Shown: positions 53,514 to 63,045 of the stretch, piece by piece
Layout: each line of letters opens with the position of its first letter
How positions within the stretch are numbered: the first letter of the stretch is position 1
NCBI GenBank assembly: GCA_963700425.1
Contig: CAVOXO010000001.1
Coordinates: forward strand, 868,001-932,000
DNA: 64,000 nucleotides
DNA from: CAVOXO01 sp963700425
GTDB taxonomy: Bacteria; Actinomycetota; Acidimicrobiia; Acidimicrobiales; Microtrichaceae
Direction of reading: 5' to 3'
Notes under the pieces: model-generated
What the model saw: the letters and a program-made list of their open reading frames with translations, nothing else
Told to the model about the DNA's origin: nothing
Databases searched by the model: none
Made by a program: the position numbers and the translations under genes

Positions 53514-54929
53514 ATGCCCCGAAATCGGCGGTCCACCCCCCGGACCGGTCCCAGTCAACTCGTCGTCGTCGCGAACCGACTTCCCGTCAGGGCGGTCGGC
53601 AGCGGCCGAAACAGGACCTGGCAGACGAGCCCGGGCGGACTCGTCTCCGCCCTCGCGCCCGTGATGGCCGACCGCCCGGAGGCCATCTGGGTCGGATGGA
53701 CCGGCTCGACCGGAACCGAGGAGCAGCCCTTCGATCACGACGGCATTCGCCTCCATCCGGTCTCGCTGTCTCGCGCGGAGGTTCAACAGTTCTACGAGGG
53801 CTTCAGCAACGGAACGCTGTGGCCTCTGTACCACGATGCCATCTCCCAACCCGAGTACCACCGCATCTGGTGGGAGGCCTATGTCACGGTGAATCAGCGC
53901 TATGCGACGGCGGTTGCCGATGTGGCGGACACCGGCGCGACGGTGTGGGTCCACGACTTCCAGCTCCAGCTCGTTCCCGCGTTGCTGCGAGAGCTTCGCC
54001 CCGATCTTCGGATCGGCTTCTTCCTGCACATTCCGTTTCCGGCCCGAGAGCTCTTCCTGCGCCTGCCGTGGCGGACGGAGATCGCCGAGGGGCTGCTGGG
54101 GGCCGATCTGGTGGGATTCCAGACCAAGGTCGCGGTCCACAACTTCCGCTATGTGTTGCCTCGGGTCACCGAAGCGTCGGTGCAGGGTTCGACGATCACC
54201 CACGCCGATCGGCGTATCAGCGCCATCCACTTCCCGATCGGGATCGACGCGGAACGGTTCGTGTCCGCTTCATCGCGACCGATCGTGGCCGAGAAGGCCG
54301 CCAAGGTGAGGAGCGATCTCGGCGACCCCCTCAAGGTGATCCTCGGCGTCGATCGGCTCGACTACACCAAGGGGATCGACCGGCGGCTCATGGCCTACAA
54401 CGAGCTGCTCGACGAGGGGCGGATCGATCCCGACGACACCGTGATGATCCAGATCGCCGAGCCCAGCCGAACCAACGTCCTCGGCTACGCGGACATCCGC
54501 CACCATGTCGAACAGCTGGTCGGTGAGATCAACGGTGCCTTCGGTTCGATGGGGCGGCCGGCGGTTCAGTACCTGCACCAGAGCCAGAACTTCGAGGACC
54601 TGATCGCCCTCTACCGCCTGGCCGACGTCATGGTGGTGACGCCGTTCAGGGACGGGATGAACCTCGTTGCCAAGGAGTACGTGGCGTGCCGGACCGACAA
54701 CACCGGGTCGCTCGTTCTCAGTGAGTTCGCTGGAGCGGCCGATGAACTGGGTATGGCCCTGCAGGTGAACCCCTACGACATCGAGGGAGTGAAGAACGCC
54801 ATCGAGGCGGCCGTCGTCATGACCCCCGAGGAGCAGGCCCGGCGGATGGCGAGCATGCGCCGCGCCGTGACCCGCAACACCGCCGCGCGCTGGGCCAGTG
54901 CCTTCCTGGACAAGCTGGAAGACAGATGA
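53514..54929 (+). CDS. otsA: Alpha,alpha-trehalose-phosphate synthase
   Basis: 471 residues, GT20 family. Joins UDP- or ADP-glucose with glucose 6-phosphate to give trehalose 6-phosphate. Motifs: QLVVVANRLPVRAV, SPGGLVSALAPV, VWVHDFQLQLVPALLRELRPDLRIGFFLHIPFP, GFQTKVAVHNFRYV, ILGVDRLDYTKGIDRRL, FRDGMNLVAKEYVAC. The frame opens earlier (53433), but that part lies over the divergent flavodoxin promoter. ATG at 53514 starts a short basic leader before the conserved strand. Its TGA overlaps the next ATG (ATGA), so synthesis is coupled to the phosphatase fusion. Confidence 0.95.
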   Translation: MPRNRRSTPRTGPSQLVVVANRLPVRAVGSGRNRTWQTSPGGLVSALAPVMADRPEAIWVGWTGSTGTEEQPFDHDGIRLHPVSLSRAEVQQFYEGFSNGTLWPLYHDAISQPEYHRIWWEAYVTVNQRYATAVADVADTGATVWVHDFQLQLVPALLRELRPDLRIGFFLHIPFPARELFLRLPWRTEIAEGLLGADLVGFQTKVAVHNFRYVLPRVTEASVQGSTITHADRRISAIHFPIGIDAERFVSASSRPIVAEKAAKVRSDLGDPLKVILGVDRLDYTKGIDRRLMAYNELLDEGRIDPDDTVMIQIAEPSRTNVLGYADIRHHVEQLVGEINGAFGSMGRPAVQYLHQSQNFEDLIALYRLADVMVVTPFRDGMNLVAKEYVACRTDNTGSLVLSEFAGAADELGMALQVNPYDIEGVKNAIEAAVVMTPEEQARRMASMRRAVTRNTAARWASAFLDKLEDR

Positions 54930-57454
54930 ATCGATACCTTCCGCCCCACGCGGATCAGATCCGGGAATTCGCGCGCCACCCCACCATCCTCGTCGCGTGC
55001 GACTACGACGGGACGCTGTCCCCGATCGTCGAGAACCCGTCCGAGGCGTTCCCCGAACGGGAGTCCGTGGTGGCGCTGCGCGGCCTGGCGGAACTTCCCG
55101 ACACCCACGTCGCCGTGGTCTCGGGGCGGTCGCTTCGCGACCTCGCCACCCTGAGCCGACTGCCCCACGAGATCCACCTGGTGGGCAGCCATGGGTCGGA
55201 GTTCGACGCCGGGTTCGTCCACTCCCTCACGTCGGAGCAGCTCAAGGCCCGCAACGAGATCACCTCGGCCCTTCGGGACATCGCCGAGCGTCACCCGGGC
55301 TCGACCGTGGAGCAGAAGCCCGCCTCGGTGGCGTTCCACTATCGCAACGTAGATCCCGAGGGCGCCGAGGTTGCCCGCCGAGAGGTGCTCGAGGGCCCCG
55401 CCACCCTGCCCGGCGTGCACGTGAAGACCGGAAAGATGGTCACGGAGCTGGCTGTTCTGCACACGCACAAAGGCGAGGCGCTCGAACAACTCCGCCGGCA
55501 GGTGGGAGCCGACGCGGTTCTCTTCATCGGCGACGACGTGACCGACGAGGACGGATTCGACACGCTGAGGGGGCCCGACCTCGGGGTGAAGGTGGGGCCC
55601 GGTTCGACACTGGCACAGACCCAGGTGGACAACACGAGCGACGTGGCCCGGCTGCTGGGTCTGCTCTTCGAGATCCGACGGGCGTGGCTCGAAGGAGATT
55701 CGACCCCGGCGATCGAGCGTCATTCGATGCTCTCCGACCAGAGGACCGTCGCTCTCGTGACTCCCGACGCCCGGGTGACCTGGATGTGTCACCCGCGCGC
55801 CGACGGGCCAGCCGTGTTCGCGGAGCTTCTCGGAGGACCTCGGGTCGGCTTCTTCTCGGTTCATCCCGAACACGGCAACGCACCGATCTCTCAGCGCTAC
55901 GTCGGCGACACGATGATCCTCGAGACCAAGTGGGCCGGTCTGACGGTGACCGACTACCTCGACGTGTCGTTCGGGCGGGAGCAGGAACCGGCCGGCAGGA
56001 CCGACCTGCTCCGGGTGTTGGAGGGATCGGGCCGGGCGGTGATCGAGTTCGCTCCCCGGCTCGACTACGGCCGGGCGATCACCAACCTGACCGTCGGCGA
56101 CGACGGCGTGATCGTGCAGGGTCAACAACGCATCCGGCTCCATGCCCCCGCCGTGGAGTGGGAGTTGATCGAGGACGGTCAGCACCACACCGCCACCGGT
56201 ACGGTCGATCTCGACTCGGGTCCCGTGGTGCTCGAACTGCGCTTCGACGAGGGTGAGCCCGATCCCGTGGTCGTGATCGAGCCGCGGCGACGCGAGGGAA
56301 CGGCGCGGTACTGGCAGGAGTGGGCCGACCCGCTCAGGTTGCCCACCAGGGATCCCAAGATGGCCAAGCGGAGCGCTCTGGCCATCAAGGCGCTCTGCTA
56401 CCAGCCATCGGGCGCCATCCTCGCAGCTGCGACCACATCGATCCCCGAGGCGCTGGGAGGTGTCCGGAATTGGGACTACCGGTACTGCTGGCCCCGCGAC
56501 TCGACGATGTCGGCGGCGGCCCTCCTGTCGATGGGGTCGACCTCTGAGGCGGTGGCGATCCTCGACTGGGTGCTCGACCGGGTGGAGCACCTGCCGAGCC
56601 CTGAACACCTCCGACCGCTCTACGCGGTCGAAGGTGACGGATTCCTGCCCGAGGCCGTCCTCCCGACGCTCAACGGGTACCGGGGGAGTCGCCCGGTGCG
56701 GATCGGCAACGCGGCCGACACCCAGGTTCAGCTCGACGTCTTCGGACCGATCGTCAACCTCGTCTGGAAGCTGTCGCTGGCAGGCGTCGAGATCCAGGAC
56801 CGCCACTGGCTCCTGGTGACCGAGATGGTCGAGGCCGTGGAGGCCCGCTGGTTCGAGCCCGACCACGGCATCTGGGAGGAGCGCCGGCCCCCACGCCACC
56901 ATGTGCACTCCAAGGTCATGTGCTGGCAGGCGATCGACCGGGCGGTTCGGTTGGGCCGTCACACCGGGCGTGAGGTCCCCGACTCGTGGGCGCCGCTCGC
57001 CGACAGGATCTCCATCGATGTGCTCACCCAGGGGTGGAACCCCGACGTGGGTGCGTACACGATCGCCTACGGGGACGACGAGCTGGACGCCTCGGTGCTC
57101 CACCTCGGCCTGTCCGGCCTGCTTCCGCCCGACGACGAGCGCTTCATGGCGACCGTCAAGGCGATCGAGCGGGACCTGCGGCACGGACCGATCGTGTATC
57201 GGTACCGCCTCGACGACGGCCTGCCGGGGGAGGAGGGCGGGTTCCTCTTGTGCACCGCGTGGCTCGTGGAGGCCTACATGCTGATGGGGCGTCGTTCCGA
57301 CGCCGAGGCGCTCTTCGCCAGTTACAAGGACTTCGCCGGGCCGACAGGGCTCCTGCCGGAGCAGTGGGAGCCCAGGTCGGAGACGGGGTTGGGAAACCTC
57401 CCCCAGGCGTACTCGCATCTGGGTCTCATCGACGCAGCGTTCTCGCTCGACTGA
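54926..57454 (+). CDS. otsB: Trehalose-phosphatase / GH15 glucoamylase-type fusion protein
   Basis: 842 residues, two enzymes in one chain. Residues 1-250 are an OtsB HAD phosphatase: ACDYDGTLSPI (Asp26, Asp28), VVSGRS, and GDDVTDEDGF for magnesium. From about residue 270 a GH15 hydrolase begins (DQRTVALVTPDARVTWMCHPRADGPAVFAELLGG), with RNWDYRYCWPRDST, HGIWEERRPPRHHVHSKVMCW and TGLLPEQWEPRSETGLGNLPQAYSHLGLI carrying the catalytic Glu residues. GH15 members include actinobacterial trehalases. The chain could therefore both make and hydrolyse trehalose, or release glucose. The gene overlaps otsA by four bases. Confidence 0.92.
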   Translation: MNRYLPPHADQIREFARHPTILVACDYDGTLSPIVENPSEAFPERESVVALRGLAELPDTHVAVVSGRSLRDLATLSRLPHEIHLVGSHGSEFDAGFVHSLTSEQLKARNEITSALRDIAERHPGSTVEQKPASVAFHYRNVDPEGAEVARREVLEGPATLPGVHVKTGKMVTELAVLHTHKGEALEQLRRQVGADAVLFIGDDVTDEDGFDTLRGPDLGVKVGPGSTLAQTQVDNTSDVARLLGLLFEIRRAWLEGDSTPAIERHSMLSDQRTVALVTPDARVTWMCHPRADGPAVFAELLGGPRVGFFSVHPEHGNAPISQRYVGDTMILETKWAGLTVTDYLDVSFGREQEPAGRTDLLRVLEGSGRAVIEFAPRLDYGRAITNLTVGDDGVIVQGQQRIRLHAPAVEWELIEDGQHHTATGTVDLDSGPVVLELRFDEGEPDPVVVIEPRRREGTARYWQEWADPLRLPTRDPKMAKRSALAIKALCYQPSGAILAAATTSIPEALGGVRNWDYRYCWPRDSTMSAAALLSMGSTSEAVAILDWVLDRVEHLPSPEHLRPLYAVEGDGFLPEAVLPTLNGYRGSRPVRIGNAADTQVQLDVFGPIVNLVWKLSLAGVEIQDRHWLLVTEMVEAVEARWFEPDHGIWEERRPPRHHVHSKVMCWQAIDRAVRLGRHTGREVPDSWAPLADRISIDVLTQGWNPDVGAYTIAYGDDELDASVLHLGLSGLLPPDDERFMATVKAIERDLRHGPIVYRYRLDDGLPGEEGGFLLCTAWLVEAYMLMGRRSDAEALFASYKDFAGPTGLLPEQWEPRSETGLGNLPQAYSHLGLIDAAFSLD

Positions 57455-57512
57455 GAGGCCGTTCGTCCCTGCCGCACTGGATATCGAACCGGGGCCGTGG
57501 TGGCATGGGGAG

Positions 57513-57747
57513 GTGGCCAAGCGGTCGAGACACCACATGCCGGGCGATGTGCGCGACCGGATCAACCGGGCGGGCGTGATGGACGCCTACCGCGACCGCC
57601 CGCACTACCAGCGCAACGACTACCTCGGCTGGATCGCCCGCGAAACGACCCGAGACGCGCGAGAAGCGCATCGTGCAGATGATCGAGGAGCTCCGTCGAG
57701 GCGGGGTGTACATGAACATGGATCACCCGCCGTCGGCGCGGAACTGA
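57513..57747 (+). CDS. YdeI/OmpD-associated-like protein, one frameshift
   Basis: About 78 residues. GTG start, then HMPGDVRDRINRAGVMDAYRDRPHYQRNDYLGWIARE, and after a break near 57646 PETREKRIVQMIEELRRGGVYMNMDHPPSARN. The motif DAYRxRPxYQRNDYLGWI and the closing REKRIxQMIEELRRGGxYM are typical of the short YdeI/OmpD-associated family. Function unknown; some members are linked to stress or bacteriocin protection. Located between the trehalose genes and an epimerase gene. Confidence 0.65.
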
Positions 57748-57806
57748 CCGCCGATCGCGCCCCGAGCAGCGGCGACCCGCGCCGCGCCGTGCGAAGATGA
57801 CGGGTC

Positions 57807-58835
57807 ATGAACGTCCTCGTCACCGGCGCAACGGGATTCATCGGATCCCACACCGTCGCGGCGCTGGCGAACAGTGGTCACGGGGTGCGGCTGTTGGTGC
57901 GCTCGCCGCACAAGGTCGAACCGGCTCTCGTCGCGTTGGGGGTGGATCCGGGCGACGTCGAGGTGCTGGAGGGCGACGCGTCGAACCGTTCCGTCGTCAC
58001 CGGGGCCTTGGACGGCTGTGACGCCGTGATCCACGCAGCCGCGACGGTCGCTCTGACCGCGTCGGCGGCGGCCGAGGCCAGAGACGCGAACACCGACATC
58101 GCCCGCTCGGTTCTGGGTGGAGCGGCGGCGTCGGGTTGTCAGGCCATCGTCCACATCTCGTCGCTCTCGGTCTTCTCACTCGACGGGTCGCGCGACGGAG
58201 GCCGACCGATCACCGCAGAGTCGGCGCTCCGGGTCGACGGAGGCGGCTACAGCAGATCCAAGACCGACATCGAGTGGTACGCGCGCGGTCTCATCGACGC
58301 GGGTGCTCCCGTGCGGATCCTCTATCCCTCGGGAGTCATCGGTCCTCACGCTCCCACGCTGACCAACGTCCACCGGGCGGCCCTGACCTGGGTGGACCGA
58401 ACGCCCCTGATGCCATCGGGCATCAACCTCGTCGACGTCCGCGATGTGGCCTCGGGCGCGGTTGCCGCTCTCGGCGACGGTCTCGACGCCGATCGCTTCG
58501 TTCTCAATGCGGCGTTCGTCGGCTGGGCGGATCTCTACGACGTCATCGAGGACGTCACGGGCCACGGGATGACCCGGATCCCGGTGTCGGGCACCTTGCT
58601 GCGAGGCGTGGGTCGGGCGTTCGATCTCGCCCGTATCGAGCCTCCCGTTCCCTTTCCCCTCACCGGTGAAGCGATGACCGAGGCGACCCGAGCCCGCCCC
58701 GCCGACGGTGGCACTGCCGCCGAACAACTCGGTCTGACCTACCGCGACCTCCGCTCCAGCGTCGAGGACTCCTACCGCTGGTTGGTGGAGGAAGGCCATG
58801 TCCCGGTGTCGCGGGCACCGAGGCTCGCTCCGTGA
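57807..58835 (+). CDS. NAD-dependent epimerase/dehydratase family protein
   Basis: 342 residues. Extended SDR: NAD motif VLVTGATGFIGSHTVAAL, then DAVIHAAATVAL, HISSLSVFSLDG and the catalytic YSRSK (Tyr-x-x-x-Lys). RILYPSGVIGPHAPTL and NLVDVRDVASGAVAAL resemble dihydroflavonol reductase-like or 3-beta-HSD-like proteins. It reduces or epimerises a sugar nucleotide or a ketone; the substrate is unknown. Its stop overlaps the following GTG by four bases (GTGA). Confidence 0.88.
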   Translation: MNVLVTGATGFIGSHTVAALANSGHGVRLLVRSPHKVEPALVALGVDPGDVEVLEGDASNRSVVTGALDGCDAVIHAAATVALTASAAAEARDANTDIARSVLGGAAASGCQAIVHISSLSVFSLDGSRDGGRPITAESALRVDGGGYSRSKTDIEWYARGLIDAGAPVRILYPSGVIGPHAPTLTNVHRAALTWVDRTPLMPSGINLVDVRDVASGAVAALGDGLDADRFVLNAAFVGWADLYDVIEDVTGHGMTRIPVSGTLLRGVGRAFDLARIEPPVPFPLTGEAMTEATRARPADGGTAAEQLGLTYRDLRSSVEDSYRWLVEEGHVPVSRAPRLAP

Positions 58836-59896
58836 CCGCCCCGACGGTGCCCGGCTTCGCTCCACCGGAGACGAGCTTCGCATCCGACAACGCGGCCGGC
58901 GTCCTCCCCGAGGTGATGGAGGCCCTGGTCGCGGCCAACCGCGGCCCTGCGCTGGCGTACGGCGCGGATGACTGGACCCGTCGCGCCTGCGACGCCTTCA
59001 GGGACCTGTTCGGATCACCGGTGGAGACGTGCCTGGTCTGGGGCGGAACCGGAGCCAACGTGGTCGCTCTCGGGAGTCTCTGCCGGTCGTGGGAGGGCGT
59101 GATCTGCCCGTCCTCCGCGCACATCAACGTCGACGAGTGCGGCGCGCCCGAAACGGTCGCCGGGGTCAAGTTGTTGCCGGTGGTCACCACTGACGGGAGG
59201 TTGCCACCGGAGGCGATCGACGAGGCGGCCGCGGCGACGGGGAATCCTCATCACGTGCAGCCTCGACTCGTGTCGATCAGCCAGTCGACCGAGTACGGAA
59301 CCCTCTACTCCGTCGATGAGATCGCCGAGATCTGTGACACCGCCCACCGCCACGGGCTGCTGGTCCACCTCGACGGTGCCCGCCTGGGCAATGCGGTTGC
59401 CGCCGAGGATTGCGAGGCGATCACCATGACCTTCGACGCCGGGGTCGACGTGGTGAGCGCCGGGGGGACCAAGGCGGGAATGATGTACGGCGAGGCCGTG
59501 GTCTTCGCACGTCCCGAGCTGGCCACTCATGCCGAGTTCGTCCGGAAGCAGGCGGCCCAACTCCCCTCGAAGATGCGCTTCGTCGCCGCCCAGTTCCTCG
59601 CCCTGCTCGACGGCGATCTCTGGCTCCGCACGTGCGGGCATGCCAACGCGATGGCGTCGCTGTTGGCCGCTCGGATGAGCTCGATCGACGGAGTGACCGT
59701 CACCCAGGAGCCGCAGGTCAACGCGGTGTTCGCGTTGATACCACCCGAGGCCCTGGCGCCACTCCAGGAGTGGAGTTTCTTCTGGGAATGGGACCATGCC
59801 CGCACGGAGGTCCGATGGATGACGAGTTCGGCGACGACTCCCGCCGACATCGACACCTTCGTCGCAGGGGTTGCCGAGGTCGTCGGAGCGGTCTAG
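58832..59896 (+). CDS. Low-specificity L-threonine aldolase-like PLP enzyme
   Basis: 354 residues with GTG start inside the preceding gene's end. Threonine aldolase/beta-eliminating lyase fold: SDNAAGVLPEVMEALVAAN, ALAYGADDWTRRACDAFRDLFG, GGTGANVVAL, HINVDECGAPE, LVHLDGARLGNAVAA, and the PLP Lys in VVSAGGTKAGMMYGEAV. It cleaves beta-hydroxy amino acids such as threonine to glycine and aldehyde. Convergent with the big adhesin gene, 17 bases apart. Confidence 0.88.
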   Translation: MTAPTVPGFAPPETSFASDNAAGVLPEVMEALVAANRGPALAYGADDWTRRACDAFRDLFGSPVETCLVWGGTGANVVALGSLCRSWEGVICPSSAHINVDECGAPETVAGVKLLPVVTTDGRLPPEAIDEAAAATGNPHHVQPRLVSISQSTEYGTLYSVDEIAEICDTAHRHGLLVHLDGARLGNAVAAEDCEAITMTFDAGVDVVSAGGTKAGMMYGEAVVFARPELATHAEFVRKQAAQLPSKMRFVAAQFLALLDGDLWLRTCGHANAMASLLAARMSSIDGVTVTQEPQVNAVFALIPPEALAPLQEWSFFWEWDHARTEVRWMTSSATTPADIDTFVAGVAEVVGAV

Positions 59897-59913
59897 CGGA
59901 CGATCCTCACGGC

Positions 59914-62900
59914 TCAGCGGTCGGCGCGAGGCCGCACGCCCAAGGTGACCAGGAAGGCACCCGCCCCCATCGCGGCCAGCGCCACCAGCAGAAGCCGCGC
60001 GATGTCCATGCCGGTGCGGGCCAGCGGAGTGGGATCGGCAGAGACGGCCATGGCCTCCTGTAGAGCGGTGCTCCCGAGGATCTGGGTGTTCGACGGGATG
60101 AGTGCCGCGTCCGATGGTGGCTCACCGGCACCCCCACCCGCCATGCATCGACGGCTCACGGTCCGGGACACCAGGCCGGTGGGATCGGCGACGTTGACGG
60201 CCACATCGTCGCCGGGAGAGGTCACGAGGCGAACGGTGGGTGCCGTCTGACCGGGGATGATCCGACCGTTGACGGCCCAGGTCGCCTCCAAGGGTCCGGT
60301 CGGGGTGCCGTCGATGATCGCCACCCACGTCGCCTCGGCCCCCGCCGTCATGGCGTCGGGGCGACTCAGGTCGACGGTCGGCCGCGGCCTGCCGTCACAG
60401 TCGAGCGTGACCTCCTCGGAGATCCGTCCGGTCGGGTCGACGGCCACGACCGCGAGAACGGAACCGGCACCGAGCGCGACGGAGATCGACTCCCGGGTCG
60501 CTCCCCCGATGGCGAGTCCGTCGAGCGTCCAGCGGTACGTCAGGGAGTCCCCGTCGGCGTCGTCGCCGACGGCCGTGATGGTCTGTGGCTCGCCCAACAC
60601 CATCGCCGGCGGGCAGTGGGCCTCCACGGTCGGTGTCGATTCGCCGCGACACGACGACGAGGCCCAGTCCGACGCGACGCCATCGACCATCGCCCGCACC
60701 GAGATCGTCTTCGTCGAACGCAGCGCCAGCGTTGCCTCCGCCGCGGTGGCGTCCTCGGCGATCTCGTCGCCGATCCGCCATTCGTAGACCGCGTCGGCGG
60801 CCCCCTCGCCCGAGGCGGCGGCGGTGAAGGTCCCCGGACCCGGTGCCTCCGGATCGCCGGGACAGACCAGCGCGACCGTCGGCCGTTCTCGACCCACGCA
60901 GGGGGAGGCGGCGGGGATGCTGGCCACGCCGTCGGCGGATGTGGCGACCACCTCGAGCGTGTCGGTGGGGTCCAGGGCGATCCTCAGCCGGGCGGTGCCG
61001 GGCTCGCCGAGCGGTGCTCCGTTGCGGAACCATGCGTAGACGAGAGGGCCTCGGTCGGCGGGATCGACCCCGTTGGCGATGAACGCCGCGGTCTCGCCCC
61101 ACATGAGATCGAGCGGGCATGACACCGTCACGGTGGGCGGAACCGACCGGGCCGATCCCCGGCACTGCGTGGTCACCCGTTCGGACCATGCGACGCCGTC
61201 GCTGGCGTCGGCGGAGATCGCCTGACCCTGTGACGACGCAAGGTCGAGAGCGCTCCCGGACTCGCCGGAGACCTCCACCCCGTCGACGAACCATCGATAG
61301 GTCAGCGGATCGCCGTCTTCGTCGACGCTGCTGACCGTGAAGCGTTGGATCCGCCCGTCCACCACGGTGCTGGGGCAGACGATCCCGATGATCGGCGCCG
61401 AGTTGCGTTCGACCCCGACGCACCCGAGGTCCACGGGCTCCGATGAGGCGCCCATCGAGTCGATTCCGACGACCGAGACGATGTCACCGCCATAGAAGTC
61501 GACCTCGATCTCCGGGCTGGAAGAACCGCCCACGGGAAGCCCGTTGTGTGTCCACGAGTACGAGATCTCGTCGCCGTCGGGATCGTGTCCGGTGGCGGTG
61601 AACCCGGTGGTGCGTCCGAGTTCGAGGTCGGCGGGACACGACGCCTCGATGACGGGAGGTGAGTTCACCTCGGTGCACGGCGCCGCCGCCGACTCCGACG
61701 TGAGGCCAGTGGGATCGACTGCCACGACGGTGACGGGATCGTCGGCGTCGGAGTCGACCGCGAAACGGTCTCCGTCGACACCGGCCACCACGACGCTCCC
61801 GACCGACCACCGGTAGACCAGAGCATCGCCGTCGGGATCCGTTCCCCGAGCCACGAGGGTCGCGCCGGCGCCCCTTCCGCCCGGTTCGCACTCGAGCCGG
61901 ACCGAGGGGGGACGGGCCTCCCCGCAGTTCAACTCGGTGGTCACCGACCCGCCCCGGGAATCGGTGACCGTGAGGCCCACCGTGGTGGTGGGGTCGAGGT
62001 CGACGGTGAGCTCGCCGCTGCGGGCCCCTTCGACGGCCCTGCCGTCGATGGACCACCGCCACGTCACGGAATCGCCGTCGGCGTCGGATGCAGACCCGAC
62101 GAGCTGGACCGGCTCGTCGAATCGCAGCCCTCCGGCGGGACAGCTGATCGCCGCGGTCGGGGCGGTGTTGGGCGTCCAGGACAGCGTTGACCGGGCCGAC
62201 GACTGATCGGTGGTCGGCACGAGGCCCACCATCGAGCTTCCGGACCCGTTGCGGTAGAGATGGACCGCCTCGCGGATACGGATCGCCGACCGGGCCGTGA
62301 GGTCGACCTGGGTGGGAGTTCCGGCCGCCGTGGCGCAGATCTTCCCGGAGCCGGTGACCGGGCCGAGCGTCGCGTCACGGTCGCAGGTGCCATCCACCAC
62401 GGGATGCAGGGTCACCGCCGGATCCGACACCTCGATGGTGACGGGATCGGCGGAGTCGGTGCGAACGTCGACGATTCCAGGATCGCCGCTGCGAACCGTG
62501 AGGACCTCGGGCTCGATGCCAACGGTCGGAATCGGGGCTTCGTCGTCAGGGTCGACGGCGGCGACCGCCAGGAGTTCACGGTACCGGGCGCTGACCGCAG
62601 GGTCGTTGTCGGTGTCCGAGAGGGACAGCTCGAATCCGTCGGTGACGTTCCACACCGCGCCCTGGGCGGCTGCGATCTCGGTCGGGTCTCGCCCGTCGGC
62701 GACCGACGACGCGGACAGGATCGCGCCGACACGCCGCATGGTCTCATCGTCGATGTCGGCCTCTTCGTGGCGCGTCCCCATCTCGACAGGGGCGCTGATG
62801 CGTCCCGAGAGCATCACAGCCGGTCCGTCGAGCCCCGTCACGCCGAAGGACGCTGTCGGTGCTGTCACCGGAGCCGCCGCCACCGTGCCGATGATCACGA

Positions 62901-63045
62901 CGCCGTCGTGGCTGACCTCCGGAGTGACCGCCGAGCCGGCCCTGGCCGCCAGCGACGTCAGTCCGACACCGGTGACGCCGAGCGTGAACGCGACCGTTGC
63001 CGCGACGAGTCGTCGGGTCCTCGACCCTCGTGTCGATGTCGTCAT
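59914..63045 (-). CDS. Large repeat surface adhesin with LARTG sorting signal
   Basis: 1043 residues. Sec signal (RRLVAATVAFTLGVTGVGLTSLAARA). An N-terminal domain contains EIAAAQGAVWNVTDG, which resembles the Gln-x-Ala-Trp helix of thioester (TQxA) domains, but without the thioester Cys. Then come eight Ig/PKD-like repeats of about 84 residues from roughly residue 290. Most contain DPDGD- or DADGD-type loops, an early Cys (e.g. AISCPAGG, IEASCPADL) and a final Cys before the next unit. The end TPLARTG, hydrophobic LLLVALAAMGAGAFLVTLGV and RPRADR form a class E sortase signal. No frame break over 3.1 kb. Probably a wall-anchored stalk. Confidence 0.85.
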   Translation of the reverse strand: MTTSTRGSRTRRLVAATVAFTLGVTGVGLTSLAARAGSAVTPEVSHDGVVIIGTVAAAPVTAPTASFGVTGLDGPAVMLSGRISAPVEMGTRHEEADIDDETMRRVGAILSASSVADGRDPTEIAAAQGAVWNVTDGFELSLSDTDNDPAVSARYRELLAVAAVDPDDEAPIPTVGIEPEVLTVRSGDPGIVDVRTDSADPVTIEVSDPAVTLHPVVDGTCDRDATLGPVTGSGKICATAAGTPTQVDLTARSAIRIREAVHLYRNGSGSSMVGLVPTTDQSSARSTLSWTPNTAPTAAISCPAGGLRFDEPVQLVGSASDADGDSVTWRWSIDGRAVEGARSGELTVDLDPTTTVGLTVTDSRGGSVTTELNCGEARPPSVRLECEPGGRGAGATLVARGTDPDGDALVYRWSVGSVVVAGVDGDRFAVDSDADDPVTVVAVDPTGLTSESAAAPCTEVNSPPVIEASCPADLELGRTTGFTATGHDPDGDEISYSWTHNGLPVGGSSSPEIEVDFYGGDIVSVVGIDSMGASSEPVDLGCVGVERNSAPIIGIVCPSTVVDGRIQRFTVSSVDEDGDPLTYRWFVDGVEVSGESGSALDLASSQGQAISADASDGVAWSERVTTQCRGSARSVPPTVTVSCPLDLMWGETAAFIANGVDPADRGPLVYAWFRNGAPLGEPGTARLRIALDPTDTLEVVATSADGVASIPAASPCVGRERPTVALVCPGDPEAPGPGTFTAAASGEGAADAVYEWRIGDEIAEDATAAEATLALRSTKTISVRAMVDGVASDWASSSCRGESTPTVEAHCPPAMVLGEPQTITAVGDDADGDSLTYRWTLDGLAIGGATRESISVALGAGSVLAVVAVDPTGRISEEVTLDCDGRPRPTVDLSRPDAMTAGAEATWVAIIDGTPTGPLEATWAVNGRIIPGQTAPTVRLVTSPGDDVAVNVADPTGLVSRTVSRRCMAGGGAGEPPSDAALIPSNTQILGSTALQEAMAVSADPTPLARTGMDIARLLLVALAAMGAGAFLVTLGVRPRADR

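Noticed and set aside
54773..57565. A 930-residue open frame on the minus strand across otsA/otsB-GH15
   Set aside because: It is the mirror of two genes with complete catalytic motifs on the plus strand. Its translation is rich in Arg, Gly, His and Pro with no domain, typical for high-GC antisense frames.
57807..59896. A dedicated biosynthetic cluster formed by the epimerase and aldolase
   Set aside because: The two genes overlap and are surely co-transcribed, but no further pathway gene is adjacent, so a named pathway would be speculation.
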